Below are positions 11,051 to 22,000 of a stretch of 64,000 bases of DNA, one piece after another. The DNA is from Tupaia tana (lineage: Eukaryota > Chordata > Mammalia > Scandentia > Tupaiidae), in contig JAKSZU010000002.1 in NCBI GenBank assembly GCA_026018925.1, positions 157,599,400-157,663,399 of the forward strand, read 5' to 3'. The notes under the pieces are model-generated. The model had not been told where the DNA came from. It worked only from the letters and a program-made list of their open reading frames with translations, and searched no databases. Positions within the stretch are counted from its first letter, which is position 1. Each line of letters opens with the position of its first letter. The position numbers were made by a program, and so were the translations under genes.

Positions 11051-11674
11051 GGAGATAGTGATCAAATGTGAGAAGAAGAATTTGCAAATAAATAAATACA
11101 CAAATAAATAAAACTGTCCATGGAGTTGTCTACTTGAAAACGATGTGCCAAGGGCACAATGAACCAAAGTGAAGCTTTAAAATGAGTTACTTTGCCAGAT
11201 GTAGCATGGTGATTTGGGCAGGCCCAGGGGAGCACCCAGGAGGAGAAAGGCTGGGTGTAAATCAGTTATAGAAACGCTCCACTGCACCGGGGACCCTAAG
11301 GAAATATATTCATGGTGAATCAGGAGCAGGGCGCCAAGGCCCTGGGACCCGCCGTACTGAGGGGGCATGTCGGACGCACATGTGAGAGGCAGACCTAAAA
11401 GGGAAGGGGAGTTGTGAGTCCTGCACAGGTCCAGATTTTTATAAATGATAGTACAAATAACTGAGGTTGGCAGATCGTTTATTAACTAAGTCTAAAGAAT
11501 CATTTAGCTTATGTGAACTGTTTTACTTAGTACAGCAATAGTCACCAAGGAGAAAATAATTGTGAAATTGGCATGGTTTGGAAGAGGGCATGAGAAGACA
11601 GGACAGAAGAGGTGTTCTTGGTGTGTTTTGTTTAATGCGATGTGCTTTCGGAGTCAAAGCTTCAGTGGAAATTA

Positions 11675-11744
11675 TTGGGTTGTCGGAAAAGTCATGACGT
11701 ATTCTTTTCTATGCAAAAATGTGGTTCCTTTTCTGACAACCCAA
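11675..11744. mobile_element. 70-bp mariner-like MITE
   Basis: The left end TTGGGTTGTCGGAAAAGTCA is mirrored by the right end CTTTTCTGACAACCCAA, giving terminal inverted repeats of about 17 bp. The middle reads TTTTCTATGCAAAAATG. It is flanked by TA on the left and CA (decayed TA) on the right, as expected for Tc1/mariner target sites. Size and near-palindromic form resemble primate MADE1, but the sequence differs. A second 70-bp copy lies at 15580-15952. It has no coding capacity and would be moved in trans by a mariner transposase. Confidence 0.85.
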
Positions 11745-11746
11745 CA

Positions 11747-12309
11747 TATTATCCAATGAGCAAAGGAACATTATTCACACACTGTATTTTACCATAGATG
11801 GGGTTATTTTAAATTTAGAAAAGGTGAAGAGCATGAATAGGAGTACAAATCTTCTGGGACAATGAACCAGCTGATCCATAGCTGCGGAAACCAAAAAGTC
11901 ACAAAGCTTGCTGGGAACTGGAGAGCAATACAGAATCAGTATTCATGGCGCTCGTAAGCCATTTTTCAGAGAAATCTCTATATGTACTCTCTCCATGCCA
12001 ACACATACATTTGTATGGAGGAAAAATAAAGCTGTAATCGTAACTGAACAGAGATTTGCTTCTTTTTTAATTTGCATTTCATGACTGTTTTTCAGGAAAG
12101 TGAATTTCACACTTAAATTCTGTGTCAGCATCGTAGGAAAAGATCTGTAGGAATCTGCAAGAGCCATATAATGTGTCTCTTGGTAAAACAATGACCAGGG
12201 AAGTAAATGTGTACATGGCAAGACTTTAGTGACGTGTTGATTATATTGAGGGGCCGAGCAGAATAGATTGGATGACAGAATGACTGAAATAACCTGGGCC
12301 GCAAAGGGC
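11747..12309. other. Unique spacer
   Basis: Nothing recognised. A long minus-strand frame that starts in the LTR reaches into this segment and is not gene-like. Confidence 0.4.
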
Positions 12310-12674
12310 TGTGGTTTGAATGTATCCCCCAAAATTCCTGAGTTAGAATCTGGCGCGCCATTGTAACAGTGGTGAAGTTGGTGACTTAGTCCGATGATGT
12401 TGTTAAAAGGTAGAGCCTTTGGGAAGTGATTAGGCACTGGAGTGGGGGCTTCCATGAGTGAATCCTGGTAGGTTCACAAGGAGAGAGAATGAGGCAGACG
12501 TGACGAGCTCTGCTCTGCTCAAGCTCCTGTCCTCCACGTTTTCTGGCAGCAAGAAGACCCTCATCACAGGCAGTGGACCTTGTACCCCCCCAACCATGAA
12601 CTGAATAAAACTGTAGTTCTACAAATTACCCAGGCCCAGGTAGCTCCGTTATTAGCTCAGAACAGACTAGAACA
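12310..12674 (+). mobile_element. Solitary MaLR-type LTR (MST/MLT1-like)
   Basis: It begins TGTGGTTTGAATGTATCCCC and has the MaLR landmarks in order: TAGAGCCTTTGGGAAGTGATTAGG, a CAGCAAGAAGACCCTCATCAC block, ATGAACTGAATAAA (poly(A) signal) and a terminal AGAACAGACTAGAACA. No internal retroviral sequence adjoins it, so it is a solo LTR. Subfamily is uncertain because divergence is high. Confidence 0.75.
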
Positions 12675-14377
12675 AAAAGATACGGTGACTTCAAGATACA
12701 GATATGTAGTGTCTAAGAAATTTTGCAAGAAAGCTCAAACGTGATTACATATTTATTGCAAGTACATTTTCAAGATAAACTCTTCCCTAACCATATAAAA
12801 CCTACTGTGAATTAGCTTGGAGTCAACGTGTTCACAGGTTTCCAACTTGCAGCACACTTAAAGTAACGGTCTTAAATATTCCAAAAATATTTGAACTTCT
12901 GTATGAGCCTGAAGGTAGCATCCCTTTCAGTAAGTTTTTTAAGGAATAACACCATTCGAAATAAGACTGAATCCATTATCATCTCATATTACCTACATCT
13001 AAGTATGTCTGGATTCCTTATTTTTTGTAATCATAATGAGGCTCAAAAATGCATCAGAATATTTGACTTTTCTGTCTATTGTTTCCCACTGTAAAGTAAT
13101 TATTGGTTCCCGTTGCTTTTCCTCCTTCAGTATCCACCCCTCTATCCATTACTACCATCATTATGATGCTTATTAGTGTTCATTCTTGATACCAACAGCT
13201 TTGGAACCACCTCCCTTCTTGAATCCATTTTGCACCATGGCTGCAATGAATTTTCTTAAAATATTTATCTTTTTTTTTTCTTTTTTGCCATTCCTTTGCT
13301 CCCTTTTAAGAACTCCAGGCGGTCTTTTGTGCTTCTACCATATTTGGGAGGGAGGCCAAAGGCCATATGCCCAGGCAATGGTGAAATTCAGCAGCAGATG
13401 TCCTTCCAGAGGGGTTGTGAGGCTATGCCCATGACAAGAGAGGCCACCTGCCAAAGATGCTCCTCGGGAGCAAGAACGTTAGCGAATCCCTCCACTGCAG
13501 CCACCCAAGCTCTCGCTGTAGGACTCGGGACGACAGGACTTAGGAAAGAGGGGAGAGAAAGGTGCAGCAAATCTGGGGAGTGTGAGTTCTGATGAGTACC
13601 TCTGCCCACCGCCAAGTCTGTTGGCTTCAACTCTTGGCCCCAGAAACGGGAGCTCAGGTCTCCCCACTGCCTTTGTCATTTATTGATGACATTAAGGAAG
13701 CTTTCAGGGCTCCAGAAATCATGAGGCGTTCTTTGCCCTCTATTCTTCGGGAAACTTCCTTCCACTACTCTGGGGCAGGGGAAGGAGTGGGAAAGAGACA
13801 GAGGAAGCCGGCACTCATCCCTCTCTCTCATGCCCTAAACTTTTATCATTCCTAGACAAACGTAACTGCTGCCCTGAAGCTGCGAGTGAGTTTACATTCT
13901 AAAATGGCTAGGTGAAGGAGGTAGGATGAAAGAGTATATTTCAACCCATTTTCATAATGATGCCATTGTCTCCCACAGCTTAGGAAGTTCCTCCTTTAAC
14001 CCTTCTACATCTTTCACCTCATTGCTAAGGCCCTACACTCCCAATGTCTCTGCATCTCCCACTGCACTTCCGGTCTGCTTGCTTCTCTGTGGGTTTGGTT
14101 TGGTTTGATCCACCCATCAGCATTCTCTCTTAGCCACCTCTGGGTCAGTCTCTGCAGCCGGAATCTAACCCTACTGTACTCCAATCCTGGGTACAGCTGG
14201 GGCAGACGCAAAAAGGCAGAACTGGACCCCTTAGCTGTACATTTGAAGTTCACCAGGAACTTCCAGTCTCTTCTTAGGATTTTAGTTTCCTCTTTGCATG
14301 CTCATACACCCAAGTTACTGTTAAATCGAGATATAAACATCTCTTGCTTTAAAATTCAACTGAAATAGACTCTAGGT
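12675..14377. other. Unique spacer
   Basis: No gene or repeat is confidently recognised. 13300-14300 is somewhat GC-richer and has several overlapping short frames on both strands, none with a recognisable domain. Confidence 0.4.
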
Positions 14378-14392
14378 CTGGTTTCACTTTTT

Positions 14393-14629
14393 TGTTGTTG
14401 TTGTTTATTATTTCCTTCTCCTATGAGAAGGGGAGAAAGAAAAAGAGGAGAGAGAGACAGAAGCAGACATTTCCAACAAGGGTATTCAAGCTGCCATCGA
14501 CCCCAGTCTCAACCAGCCCAGGATCAATGGCATGTGTGCACACGTACCCAGCGTGTACACAGAGGCCCGGGACTTAAACTGCAGACTTTCCCACGTGAGT
14601 CCAGGTGGTGTTATCACTGAACCTGGTTC
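14393..14629 (-). mobile_element. Family T SINE, minus strand
   Basis: Reverse-complement T copy with a (GTT)n-type tail, the ATTTCCAACAAGGGTATTCAAG block and the head GTTATCACTGAACCTGG. Flanked by a near-perfect duplication (CTGGTTTCACTTTT at 14378-14391 against CTGATTTCACTTTT at 14630-14643). Confidence 0.8.
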
Positions 14630-14640
14630 CTGATTTCACT

Positions 14641-14924
14641 TTTTTCTTTTTCTTTTTTTCCATTTTTGTTATAAGGCAAGTGTACTCACCAGAGGGAGGG
14701 AAAGGAGGGAAGATAGAAAGAGGGAGAAAAAATGAGAAATGGTCCCCCAGGGGGAGGGGAGGGATGGCCATGTCTCAGTACCTCCTCTGTTTTCCTTTGA
14801 GGATTTTGGGCACACATGCACACGTGCCTGGCATAATTCTCAAGCCACTGGGTTTGGGACTCCAACCACACAGTTGGCCTTGTGGAATCCAGTGCCCTAG
14901 CCGCCATGCCACCACTGACCCACT
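14641..14924 (-). mobile_element. Family L SINE inserted at the T SINE's target repeat
   Basis: Old L copy (GTTATAAGGCAAGTG, CCCCCAGGGGG, GAGGATTTTGGGCAC, degraded head). Perfect 10-bp target-site duplication TGATTTCACT at 14631-14640 and 14925-14934. The left copy is also the right-hand duplication of the preceding T SINE, so two elements used the same site in turn. Confidence 0.87.
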
Positions 14925-14934
14925 TGATTTCACT

Positions 14935-15193
14935 CTGAACTTATCCTTCTGACACAGGGACTAGCACAGATGCTGGCTGCATTTGCTGAGTGCATGAATG
15001 AGCTCCCCACATAGCAGGTGTTTTTATTGCTATCTTGTAAGCAGTGATACAGCTTGTTTTCTCGATTGTAAGAGACCTTTGGAGACAGTGCAGATAAAGC
15101 ACTCCAGGCTGGCTTTTCACCACAATGCCTTCGAATGGATAGCTATTTTTTCTATTTCCTAGAAGGCTCTTGAACATTCTCACAAAATTTTAG
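14935..15193. other. Short unique spacer
   Basis: GCTGCATTTGCTGAGTGCATGAATGA near 14976-15000 vaguely resembles an L2 3' end, too weak to call. Confidence 0.35.
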
Positions 15194-15203
15194 TACTTAA
15201 ATG

Positions 15204-15453
15204 GGGACCAGCAGATAGCGCAATGGTTAGGTTGCTAGACTCTCATGTAGTCAACTGTGGCTGGAGTCCCCAAATTCAGGTGGCTGAAAACACACTGGGC
15301 ATGTGTGTGTGCCTGTCCAAAATCCCCAGAGGATAAGGGAGGAGAAGGGAGTGCAACGGGGCAAGAGATTTCTTGCTTTCTGTCTCTCTCTTTTCAGCAA
15401 GTGCATGTGCCCTACAGCAAAAATTTCTCTCTTAAAAAAAAAATAAATTCTAC
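15204..15453 (+). mobile_element. Old family L SINE
   Basis: Head GGGACCAGCAGATAGCGCAATGG, decayed body, CATGTGCCCTACAGCAAAAA and an A tail. Perfect 10-bp target-site duplication TACTTAAATG at 15194-15203 and 15454-15463. Only about two CpGs remain. Confidence 0.9.
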
Positions 15454-15579
15454 TACTTAAATGAGTAAGACAGTTTGCCTACCACTGACAAGTCTAATTC
15501 CTTGTTTTATCCTTGGGAAGCAGTAGGTTGTAAAAGCAGTTCCATATACGAAAGCTCTGTGATGCGATCTACTATTACA

Positions 15580-15606
15580 CTGGGTCGTCGGAAAAGTCGT
15601 GATGTG

Positions 15607-15638
<32 letters not shown>

Positions 15639-15952
15639 GAGAGGTTTTTGCTATAGGGCGCGTGTATGCTCGCCAGACAGACAGAGAGAAACAGAGAGAT
15701 AGAAAGTGAAAAATCACCACCCAGGGGGGATGGCCACGCCGCAATCCCTTCTCCTCCATTCTCCTCTTGGGATCTTGGGCACGCACGCACACGCGCCCGG
15801 CGTGAGTTTAAGCCACCGGGTCCGAGACTCGAACCACGGTCGACTATGTGGGAGTCCAGCGAGAGTCCAGCGACATAGCCATTACGCTAACTGCTGGTCC
15901 CGTGATGTGTTTTTCTATGCAAAAATGCATCACAACTTTTCCGATGACCCCG
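15580..15952. mobile_element. 70-bp mariner-like MITE split by a SINE
   Basis: The left part (15580-15606, CTGGGTCGTCGGAAAAGTCG...) and the right part (15910-15952, ...ACTTTTCCGATGACCCC) together make a 70-bp element whose ends are inverted repeats. It is homologous to 11675-11744 and shares the central TTTTCTATGCAAAAATG. Flanks are CA on the left and TA on the right. A 294-bp L SINE interrupts it at CGTGATGTG. Confidence 0.85.
15607..15900 (-). mobile_element. Young family L SINE inserted in a MITE
   Basis: Full-length, CpG-rich L copy with a 30-T run, GGAGAGGTTTTTGCTATAGGGCG and an intact head. The 9-bp target-site duplication CGTGATGTG at 15598-15606 and 15901-15909 consists of MITE sequence, so the SINE came second. 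An 11-bp tandem repeat, GAGTCCAGCGA twice (15852-15873), lies in the tRNA head. Confidence 0.93.
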
Positions 15953-15954
15953 TA

Positions 15955-17895
15955 TGCTTGCTTGTGCCATAGGGGAGGCTGTCCAGCAGCACTGCTCTCT
16001 CTGGACTCCCAACTCCTTCCCTGCATGACCTTAGACCACCTCGCTGGGGCCCGTGTTGACCAATGCTGCCTCTCACTCCTGGCTCTCCTTAGAACCTTCC
16101 TTTGTTTCCCACTTGGCCCACATTTTGACTTTAAAGGACTTGCTCCCGACCCCTGCCCCAACATGCTATTTCGAGTGAGCGTCTGTGGTTGACCTCGGGG
16201 CTCTCCCTTGTACACAGTCCAGGAATGTTTACTCTCCTCGCACAGATCCTGTTCCGTCAAACATCATCAGTCAGGCCTCTGTCTCAGTAATGTCAATCTT
16301 AATTGAAAATGTGCCAGTTTTACTAACAAACACTGAGACAGCTTAATTCAGTTTCCATTGTTATCAGTTCACTGTTTGTTTTTCCTGGAAATTGGAGATG
16401 CTCTGTCCATGGGGGGAAAAAAACTTGAATATAGATTTAAGATGTTCCTAAAGTCAGACACCATAAATCTCCAAATAAGGGAGACTGATATACCTTTTCT
16501 AATATACTATTTGTTTACTTAAAGCTGTGGCTGTCCCATCTCTAACTATAAAAGGTACTCTAGTTTCTAAGGTTATTCTCCTTGGCTGGTTCTGTTTGTA
16601 TGGTCTGTTCATTACACAGCAATTGACATCACTAAATTAACTCAGAATACTGGAAGGAGCAGTTTGCATTTTTAATTGTTCTCTATCAGTCTGCCTGTAT
16701 GCTTCTCATCTTCCACGCCAGAAACAAATTTTCTATAATCTGTGCTCTTCCTTATAGGCTAAGCAGAATACAAAAAAAGAGCATCCTTCTGTAGAGAATA
16801 ACTTAGCCAAGGACACTGTGCTCCATCTTTATGATGAAATACATATTTCCCATTAAAAGGCAAATCTGTCATTTTAAAAGGTTGAATTGGATGTACTTTA
16901 AAAATAATTCCAGCTGGTTAAATTGAGAGCATTGAAAAAGAAAATCTCAGTAAGAATGTTCTCTTGGTCTGTAGTATTTTCATTTTCCTAAAGTGTGAAT
17001 TGGATATATTTTCTTTTACTTTAAACCCTTTATTCTCAATGTTTGATTCTGAGTTAGTGGAATAAGATTTAAAAATGGATTGGGTTCAGTAATACTACTT
17101 CTAATTCTTAAATATTTTACTGCAGTACTGTTATTTCTAGCAAAAAAAAAAATAATGGTCCATTTGAATTGATCGTGTGTTTGCGACTACACGAGAAATG
17201 TTGCTATTTTCCTACATTGTTCTGTCCCATATGCATTATTTCTAGACCCTTTAGAGCTCTTCCTTTGAAATTGCTGCCTGTTTAATATAATTTTCTTTCA
17301 GAAACTAAATAATTATTTATATTCTGTTAAACTCAAGCAAAACATACCTTAAAATATGCAAGGATGTTTCACATGGATGCTGAGCTATTATTTTTTCCAT
17401 GAAAACAAGCAGCAATACAAACACACACTTTTCCACTCGTTGATTTTCAGCTCATTTAAATGATGTCTATGCAAGTTTAATTTTCCTCACTAACCACCAG
17501 TGAGTTTTGCCTCTAAAATATTGAAATGTGCAATGTTTCTTGACACATCATCTTGATCAATAGCCATCATTTACTGCCCAGGCACTTACTAGGTTTATGG
17601 CAATGTTTCTACTGGTTAACTTTCTCACCCTTGTCTCAATACTATTTAAACCACAGCAGAACTTGTTCAAAGCTGACTAATAGACACTTTCATGTGTTTT
17701 GCAAAATGAGACAAAGGCAGAAGTAGGTAAGGGCCCTCACCTTACTTCGCATGTTAAGAATTTTTTATGGTTATTGTTTGACTTTGGCTTGTTCCTGTAG
17801 GACTAGAGTCCCAATCTGTTCTTCCATCTCCTATTTCCCTAATTTCCATTTACAGCTTTACAATACATCTCATTTGTATTTTCTTCAAATGATAT
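15955..17895. other. Unique AT-rich spacer
   Basis: No gene or recognisable repeat. 16280-16420 and 16850-16950 have homeodomain/SOX-like words (TTAATTCAG, CCATTGTTATC, ATTAAAAGG) and could be regulatory. This opens an almost SINE-free interval to 24.7 kb. Confidence 0.4.
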
Positions 17896-18121
17896 TTTTA
17901 AAGTTTACTTTCTCCATAAGTAAGAGACAGAGAAAGAGTCAGAGAGAGAGCATCCACATCTGGGTCTAGATGCCATGATCCAACCCCAGCTTCAGCCAAT
18001 CCCAGATAATGTGCATGTGCATGACCCATGTATTCAGGGAGGTCTCTCTGGATGTCAACCTAGAACCTTTCCATGTGGGCCAGCCTAGCAGAGTTTTGCA
18101 TATCACTGCTCAAAGAATGCC
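17896..18121 (-). mobile_element. Family T SINE, minus strand
   Basis: Inverted T copy: TTTCTCCATAAGTAAGAGAC tail side, AACCCCAGCTTCAGCC body, TTTCCATGTGGGCCAGCC head and ATCACTGCTCAAAGAATGCC end. Old and CpG-poor; no clear target repeat. Confidence 0.7.
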
Positions 18122-18805
18122 TTTGTCATTGTTCCTTTACCTCCCCTTCTCTGACCTTCATCACTATCACTAAGTCTTCAGTATGTGCTCAGCCTAGACC
18201 TGACCCAGCAACTGAAGGCATCCCTGTAGCCGACTCTGCACTTCCCCTGCCTACCACCTGCTTGTCTTTGTCACTTGCACCTGTTACTCTGCTTGCCAGC
18301 TTCATTCTAGCTGCTGCATAACCAAAGGCCATACAACATCTAAGTTTTGTTATAGTTCCCCTTCCTCTTCTCACAAAAAGTAGCAGGCTGCCAGCCTGAA
18401 TCCATCACAGTTTACACTGATATTTGAAAGGATTGGTTGGATCCTAAAGTCAGTCTGGTGTCCACATAGCTGGCCTCTCCTGCTTTCGCACCCACCTACC
18501 ATACCTCTTGCTCATGGCCTGGAGTTCACAAATTGCCTCACCTTATCTCCAAAGGGCCTCTTTCTTCAATAAAAGTAATCTGATTACCTGATTAAAGTAA
18601 TACACACTAGGGCTGATAAACTAAGCCACCTCTACAGGAATTCCTGTTGGAAGAGGAGTCGATTAAACCATCTTATGAATCTTAGTGAATCTTAATGACT
18701 CTCATGTGTAGAATGTGTAGGGGAAGCATTGTGGAACAAGGTAAACATCCCAGGGTCAGGAGTCTACTCAAGGTCTTCCCACTTGTTATTGTTTAATCAG
18801 AAGAG
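18122..18805. other. Unique or unrecognised spacer
   Basis: C/T-rich in places (18120-18320), faintly like an L2 open frame region, but not callable by eye. Confidence 0.35.
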
Positions 18806-18853
18806 TCGACATTTATTGAGCTTTTACTACAGGCTAGATTCTATTTGCATTCT
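18806..18853 (-). repeat. Possible MIR or L2 fragment
   Basis: CATTTATTGAGCTTTTACTAC followed by a GCTAGATTCTA-like word matches the conserved ATTGAGC...GCCAGGCACTGTTCTA segment shared by MIR and L2 in the minus orientation. Confidence 0.5.
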
Positions 18854-19030
18854 CTTTTTTAAGATAATTTTAAATTTATATATAAAAATTACATGTATTT
18901 ATGGGGCATCATGGTTTTTCAACACTTAAATACAACGTGTAATGATCCAATCAGGGCAATGAATATACCCTTCATCTGAAATGCTTTTCACGACTTTGAC
19001 TTCTTACTGAATACAAGAGCAAGGTTAATA
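18854..19030 (-). repeat. L1 3' UTR fragment (minus orientation)
   Basis: TTACATGTATTTATGGGGCATC, then AACGTGTAATGATCCAATCAGGGC and ATATACCCTTCATCTGAAA resemble the 3' UTR of older mammalian L1 elements read in reverse. Subfamily not resolved. Confidence 0.65.
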
Positions 19031-22000
19031 CACCAGCACTACATTTGTAAGAAACTGTGAGCCCCTACGAAAGGGCACTCCAGATGATATACAACCAGGT
19101 AGCTGCTCTAAGTCAGTTAGATGAAATAATTAAACTAAAGTTACTGTCGCTACTTAAATCATTTAAAACCAAAAGATATTTGCTCTTTCCACACTCCCCA
19201 TTTAGGACCCTTCACACATTTTTTTTTTTCCCTTTTATATTACTCAGATACAACTTATTATTTCTCTATGCAACAGCATGGCAGGATAATTATTTATTGA
19301 GTATTTATTAAGTAATTAAAGCAGTGGTTTTAGAAATTTTCTTTATCTTCTAAATAATATCCTTGGTGGGGAAATGAACTATTAGGGGGGGGGGGAAGGC
19401 GGAATTACTTTTGTTGAATTGGGAATGCAGCCCCCAGAACACAACTGCCTGCTTCCTAACCCAGATCCCTCCATGGCCAGGAGGGTCATGGTACCATACT
19501 TTGCAACCCACTGCTACAGAAGATACTAGATGGTAAGATTATGAACCTCAAACTTTGACTTTAGATGTGAACAATTCACTCAGGAAAACCAATCTACCCA
19601 ATGTTAAATACGGAATGCCTCCTTCAATGTAATTGTGTTTAAAAATCTTGTAGAAAATGAAAATAAAAACAGAGCTTACTGTTTGTACGGAGCTGACTAG
19701 AAGAATGGGCTTAATAAGCCAGCTTTGTATTTGTAAAGATCACAAGTGGACTCAGAAATAAATGATAGGTAGAGCCAGAAAACTGTAGAAAGGAGTTTAA
19801 AATTGTAACACGTTGACACTAAATCCAATAGTAGTTCGTGGATGGAAAGATGTGAATGAAAATAGAGAAGGTAAAAAAGGACTTTGGAGAATCAGGTCCT
19901 GAGTTCCATTGCATCTGGAAGGATGACCAGACCTGACGCACGCCATTTCATGAGAAGAGGAATTACAGGACAAGTATGTATTTAGTTTGAAATGAGCGAT
20001 GCTCTACAGGTTTTTGGTCTGGGTGCAGAGATGTGAAACTAAGGTATGGTTGTCTTAAACATGCCACAGTACGTTCCTTTCAATTGTATAGGAACTGATA
20101 GGAAGAGAAAAAACTTTTAGTAATAACAATTTTTTCTTAAAGTAACACTACAGGTAAAAGAAACTACTAGAAATCTCAGCAAAATCAAACACACTCTCTC
20201 TATTTTCTTTTTCTACAGTCGGCCCTCCTCACTTTACTACACCTGAGGACTCAGTCCTTCTCAACCAAGTAAGTATGATGAAAATGCAAACAGAGGTGGA
20301 GAAGGTGAGAAGCCTGGTGTTGAGGGCAGGATTACTTCCTGCTCTCCCCCCCCCCCCCCCCCCCCCGCAACCCCTCAACCCTCTCATTTGCTCACTCGCT
20401 TCCTTTAGAAGAGGCTCATCCTTTCTGCTGGCTTTTCTTGCCTCCTGGATGAGTTCTGGCAATGGCGAATTACCGATCTTTGGAGTCAGTAATTCCACAC
20501 TGATTTTCTGGATGCTACGCTTCCAATTTATCTTGAAGCCAGACATGCTATAGTTCTCCTGAACCATCTCAATATTACGTCTATAAATGGATGATCTTGA
20601 GCAACTTTATGTAACAATCTTTAGCGTTGGGTCTGATCCTCATGAGGAAGAGGCTTGAAGAAACTATGGTGTGTCGTCTACCACAGCCCAAGAAAATTCA
20701 CTCTTTATAGAAGATGGCATGGGGATGAAACACTTTTTCGAGTGCTGTCTTTCAGGAAGAATTCTTAGGAGTCTCTAAGCAGCAAGACACCAGGGAAAGA
20801 GAGCCCAGAGAGGACTATTAGCTCCTTTTTGGAGCTCAATCCAAGATAAGTTCTCTTTCTATGGCAGTTAATCTTGGCCCTGAAAAGAAGTTGCCAGAAG
20901 GATTATTGATTTCAAAGCTACAAGCTGCTTGCAGGAGTTGAGGGCTGGCCAGAGCCTTGGGTAGGTTTTCAAGGTTAGAGATTTTTCTGAGAATATAATG
21001 GAAGACCGTGATTTCCTTCATAAATAGTATTAATTAGTGTTTGAAGTACCATGAGTTAACATTCATAACAAATACAAATCTTTTATTTTTGAAATTTGCA
21101 TTTCTTTTAAAATATCTTTACACAGCATATTTGCAAATTAATTTAGGGTTATGATTATTAATTAATATTCAGACTACAGTGAAGCTGTATCTATACTGTT
21201 ATTTAAAGATTTTTTTGAAAAAAAAAATCAAAGCCATGATTTAGTGTGACTAAAATATTCTCATTGACTTCAAAGGGTCAGGTTGCCCAGCTGACCTTCT
21301 CCAGCAAATGAGGCCCTGCTATTTAGAAATGATTCATTACGGACATAGCAGCCCAAAGGAGAGGCATTTTCCATGTGGTATTTTCTGTAAATCAAATTCT
21401 TCAACAAGATATCAAATACCATTATAGATCTTTCGCCTTATAATGATTCCCTCAAAAATTAGTAATATTTTTCCTACACAGCTTGTTTGAGTAAATCTAT
21501 AATAAAGAAGTCCTTTTGAATATGTAAAATGCATCTTTGACTGTATTGGTCACTTATTTTCTTATTTGCCTTATAGTTGTAATTACAATCTGAAGTGACA
21601 GTAACTATTATGTCTGAATACTTCCATGGGAAAAAAATAAATTCCATCACAACAACAGCAAAAAAAAAAAACTTTTAGAAAAAACATGCATAACCACTCT
21701 AACCTTTAAAGGTCACTCAGGAACTAAAATCTTTATTTGAATTCATTATGAAATCAATGAAACCTTTGGTTAAGATTCATGTGATTATAAATAACACAGA
21801 AGACCATGAGGAGAAAAAAATGTTTGTCATAAATCTTTCATAACTTCTGAAACTTCTCTTTTTCCCATCCCATGGTTATATTTTCCACACCCAAGAAAGA
21901 CCATTGTACCATTGCATAGTATTTAGTCTGGCTGGCTGGCATATTGCCTAAGCTTTTATGAGTTAAAAAAAGATCATATAATCTGTCTTTTGATATTTTG

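Larger units (their letters stand above)
8883..11672. other. Mostly unique spacer
   Basis: No gene is recognised. It contains an L2 3' end (10120-10157), an (AAAT)n patch near 11084-11112 and a CNE-like block (10780-11050). A 147-codon plus-strand frame at 10198-10641 has no recognisable domain and no support as an exon. Confidence 0.45.

Noticed and set aside
11943..12455. 170-codon minus-strand frame
   Set aside because: It overlaps the LTR on the antisense strand and continues by chance into unique sequence.
19322..19509. hAT MITE bounded by CAGTGG and CCACTG
   Set aside because: Short ends only, no 8-bp target duplication and no internal similarity that I recognise.
20215..20275. Tigger/MER44-like end (CAGTCGGCCCTCCTCACTT)
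   Set aside because: Only the first dozen bases resemble the Tigger terminus; the following sequence does not continue the match.
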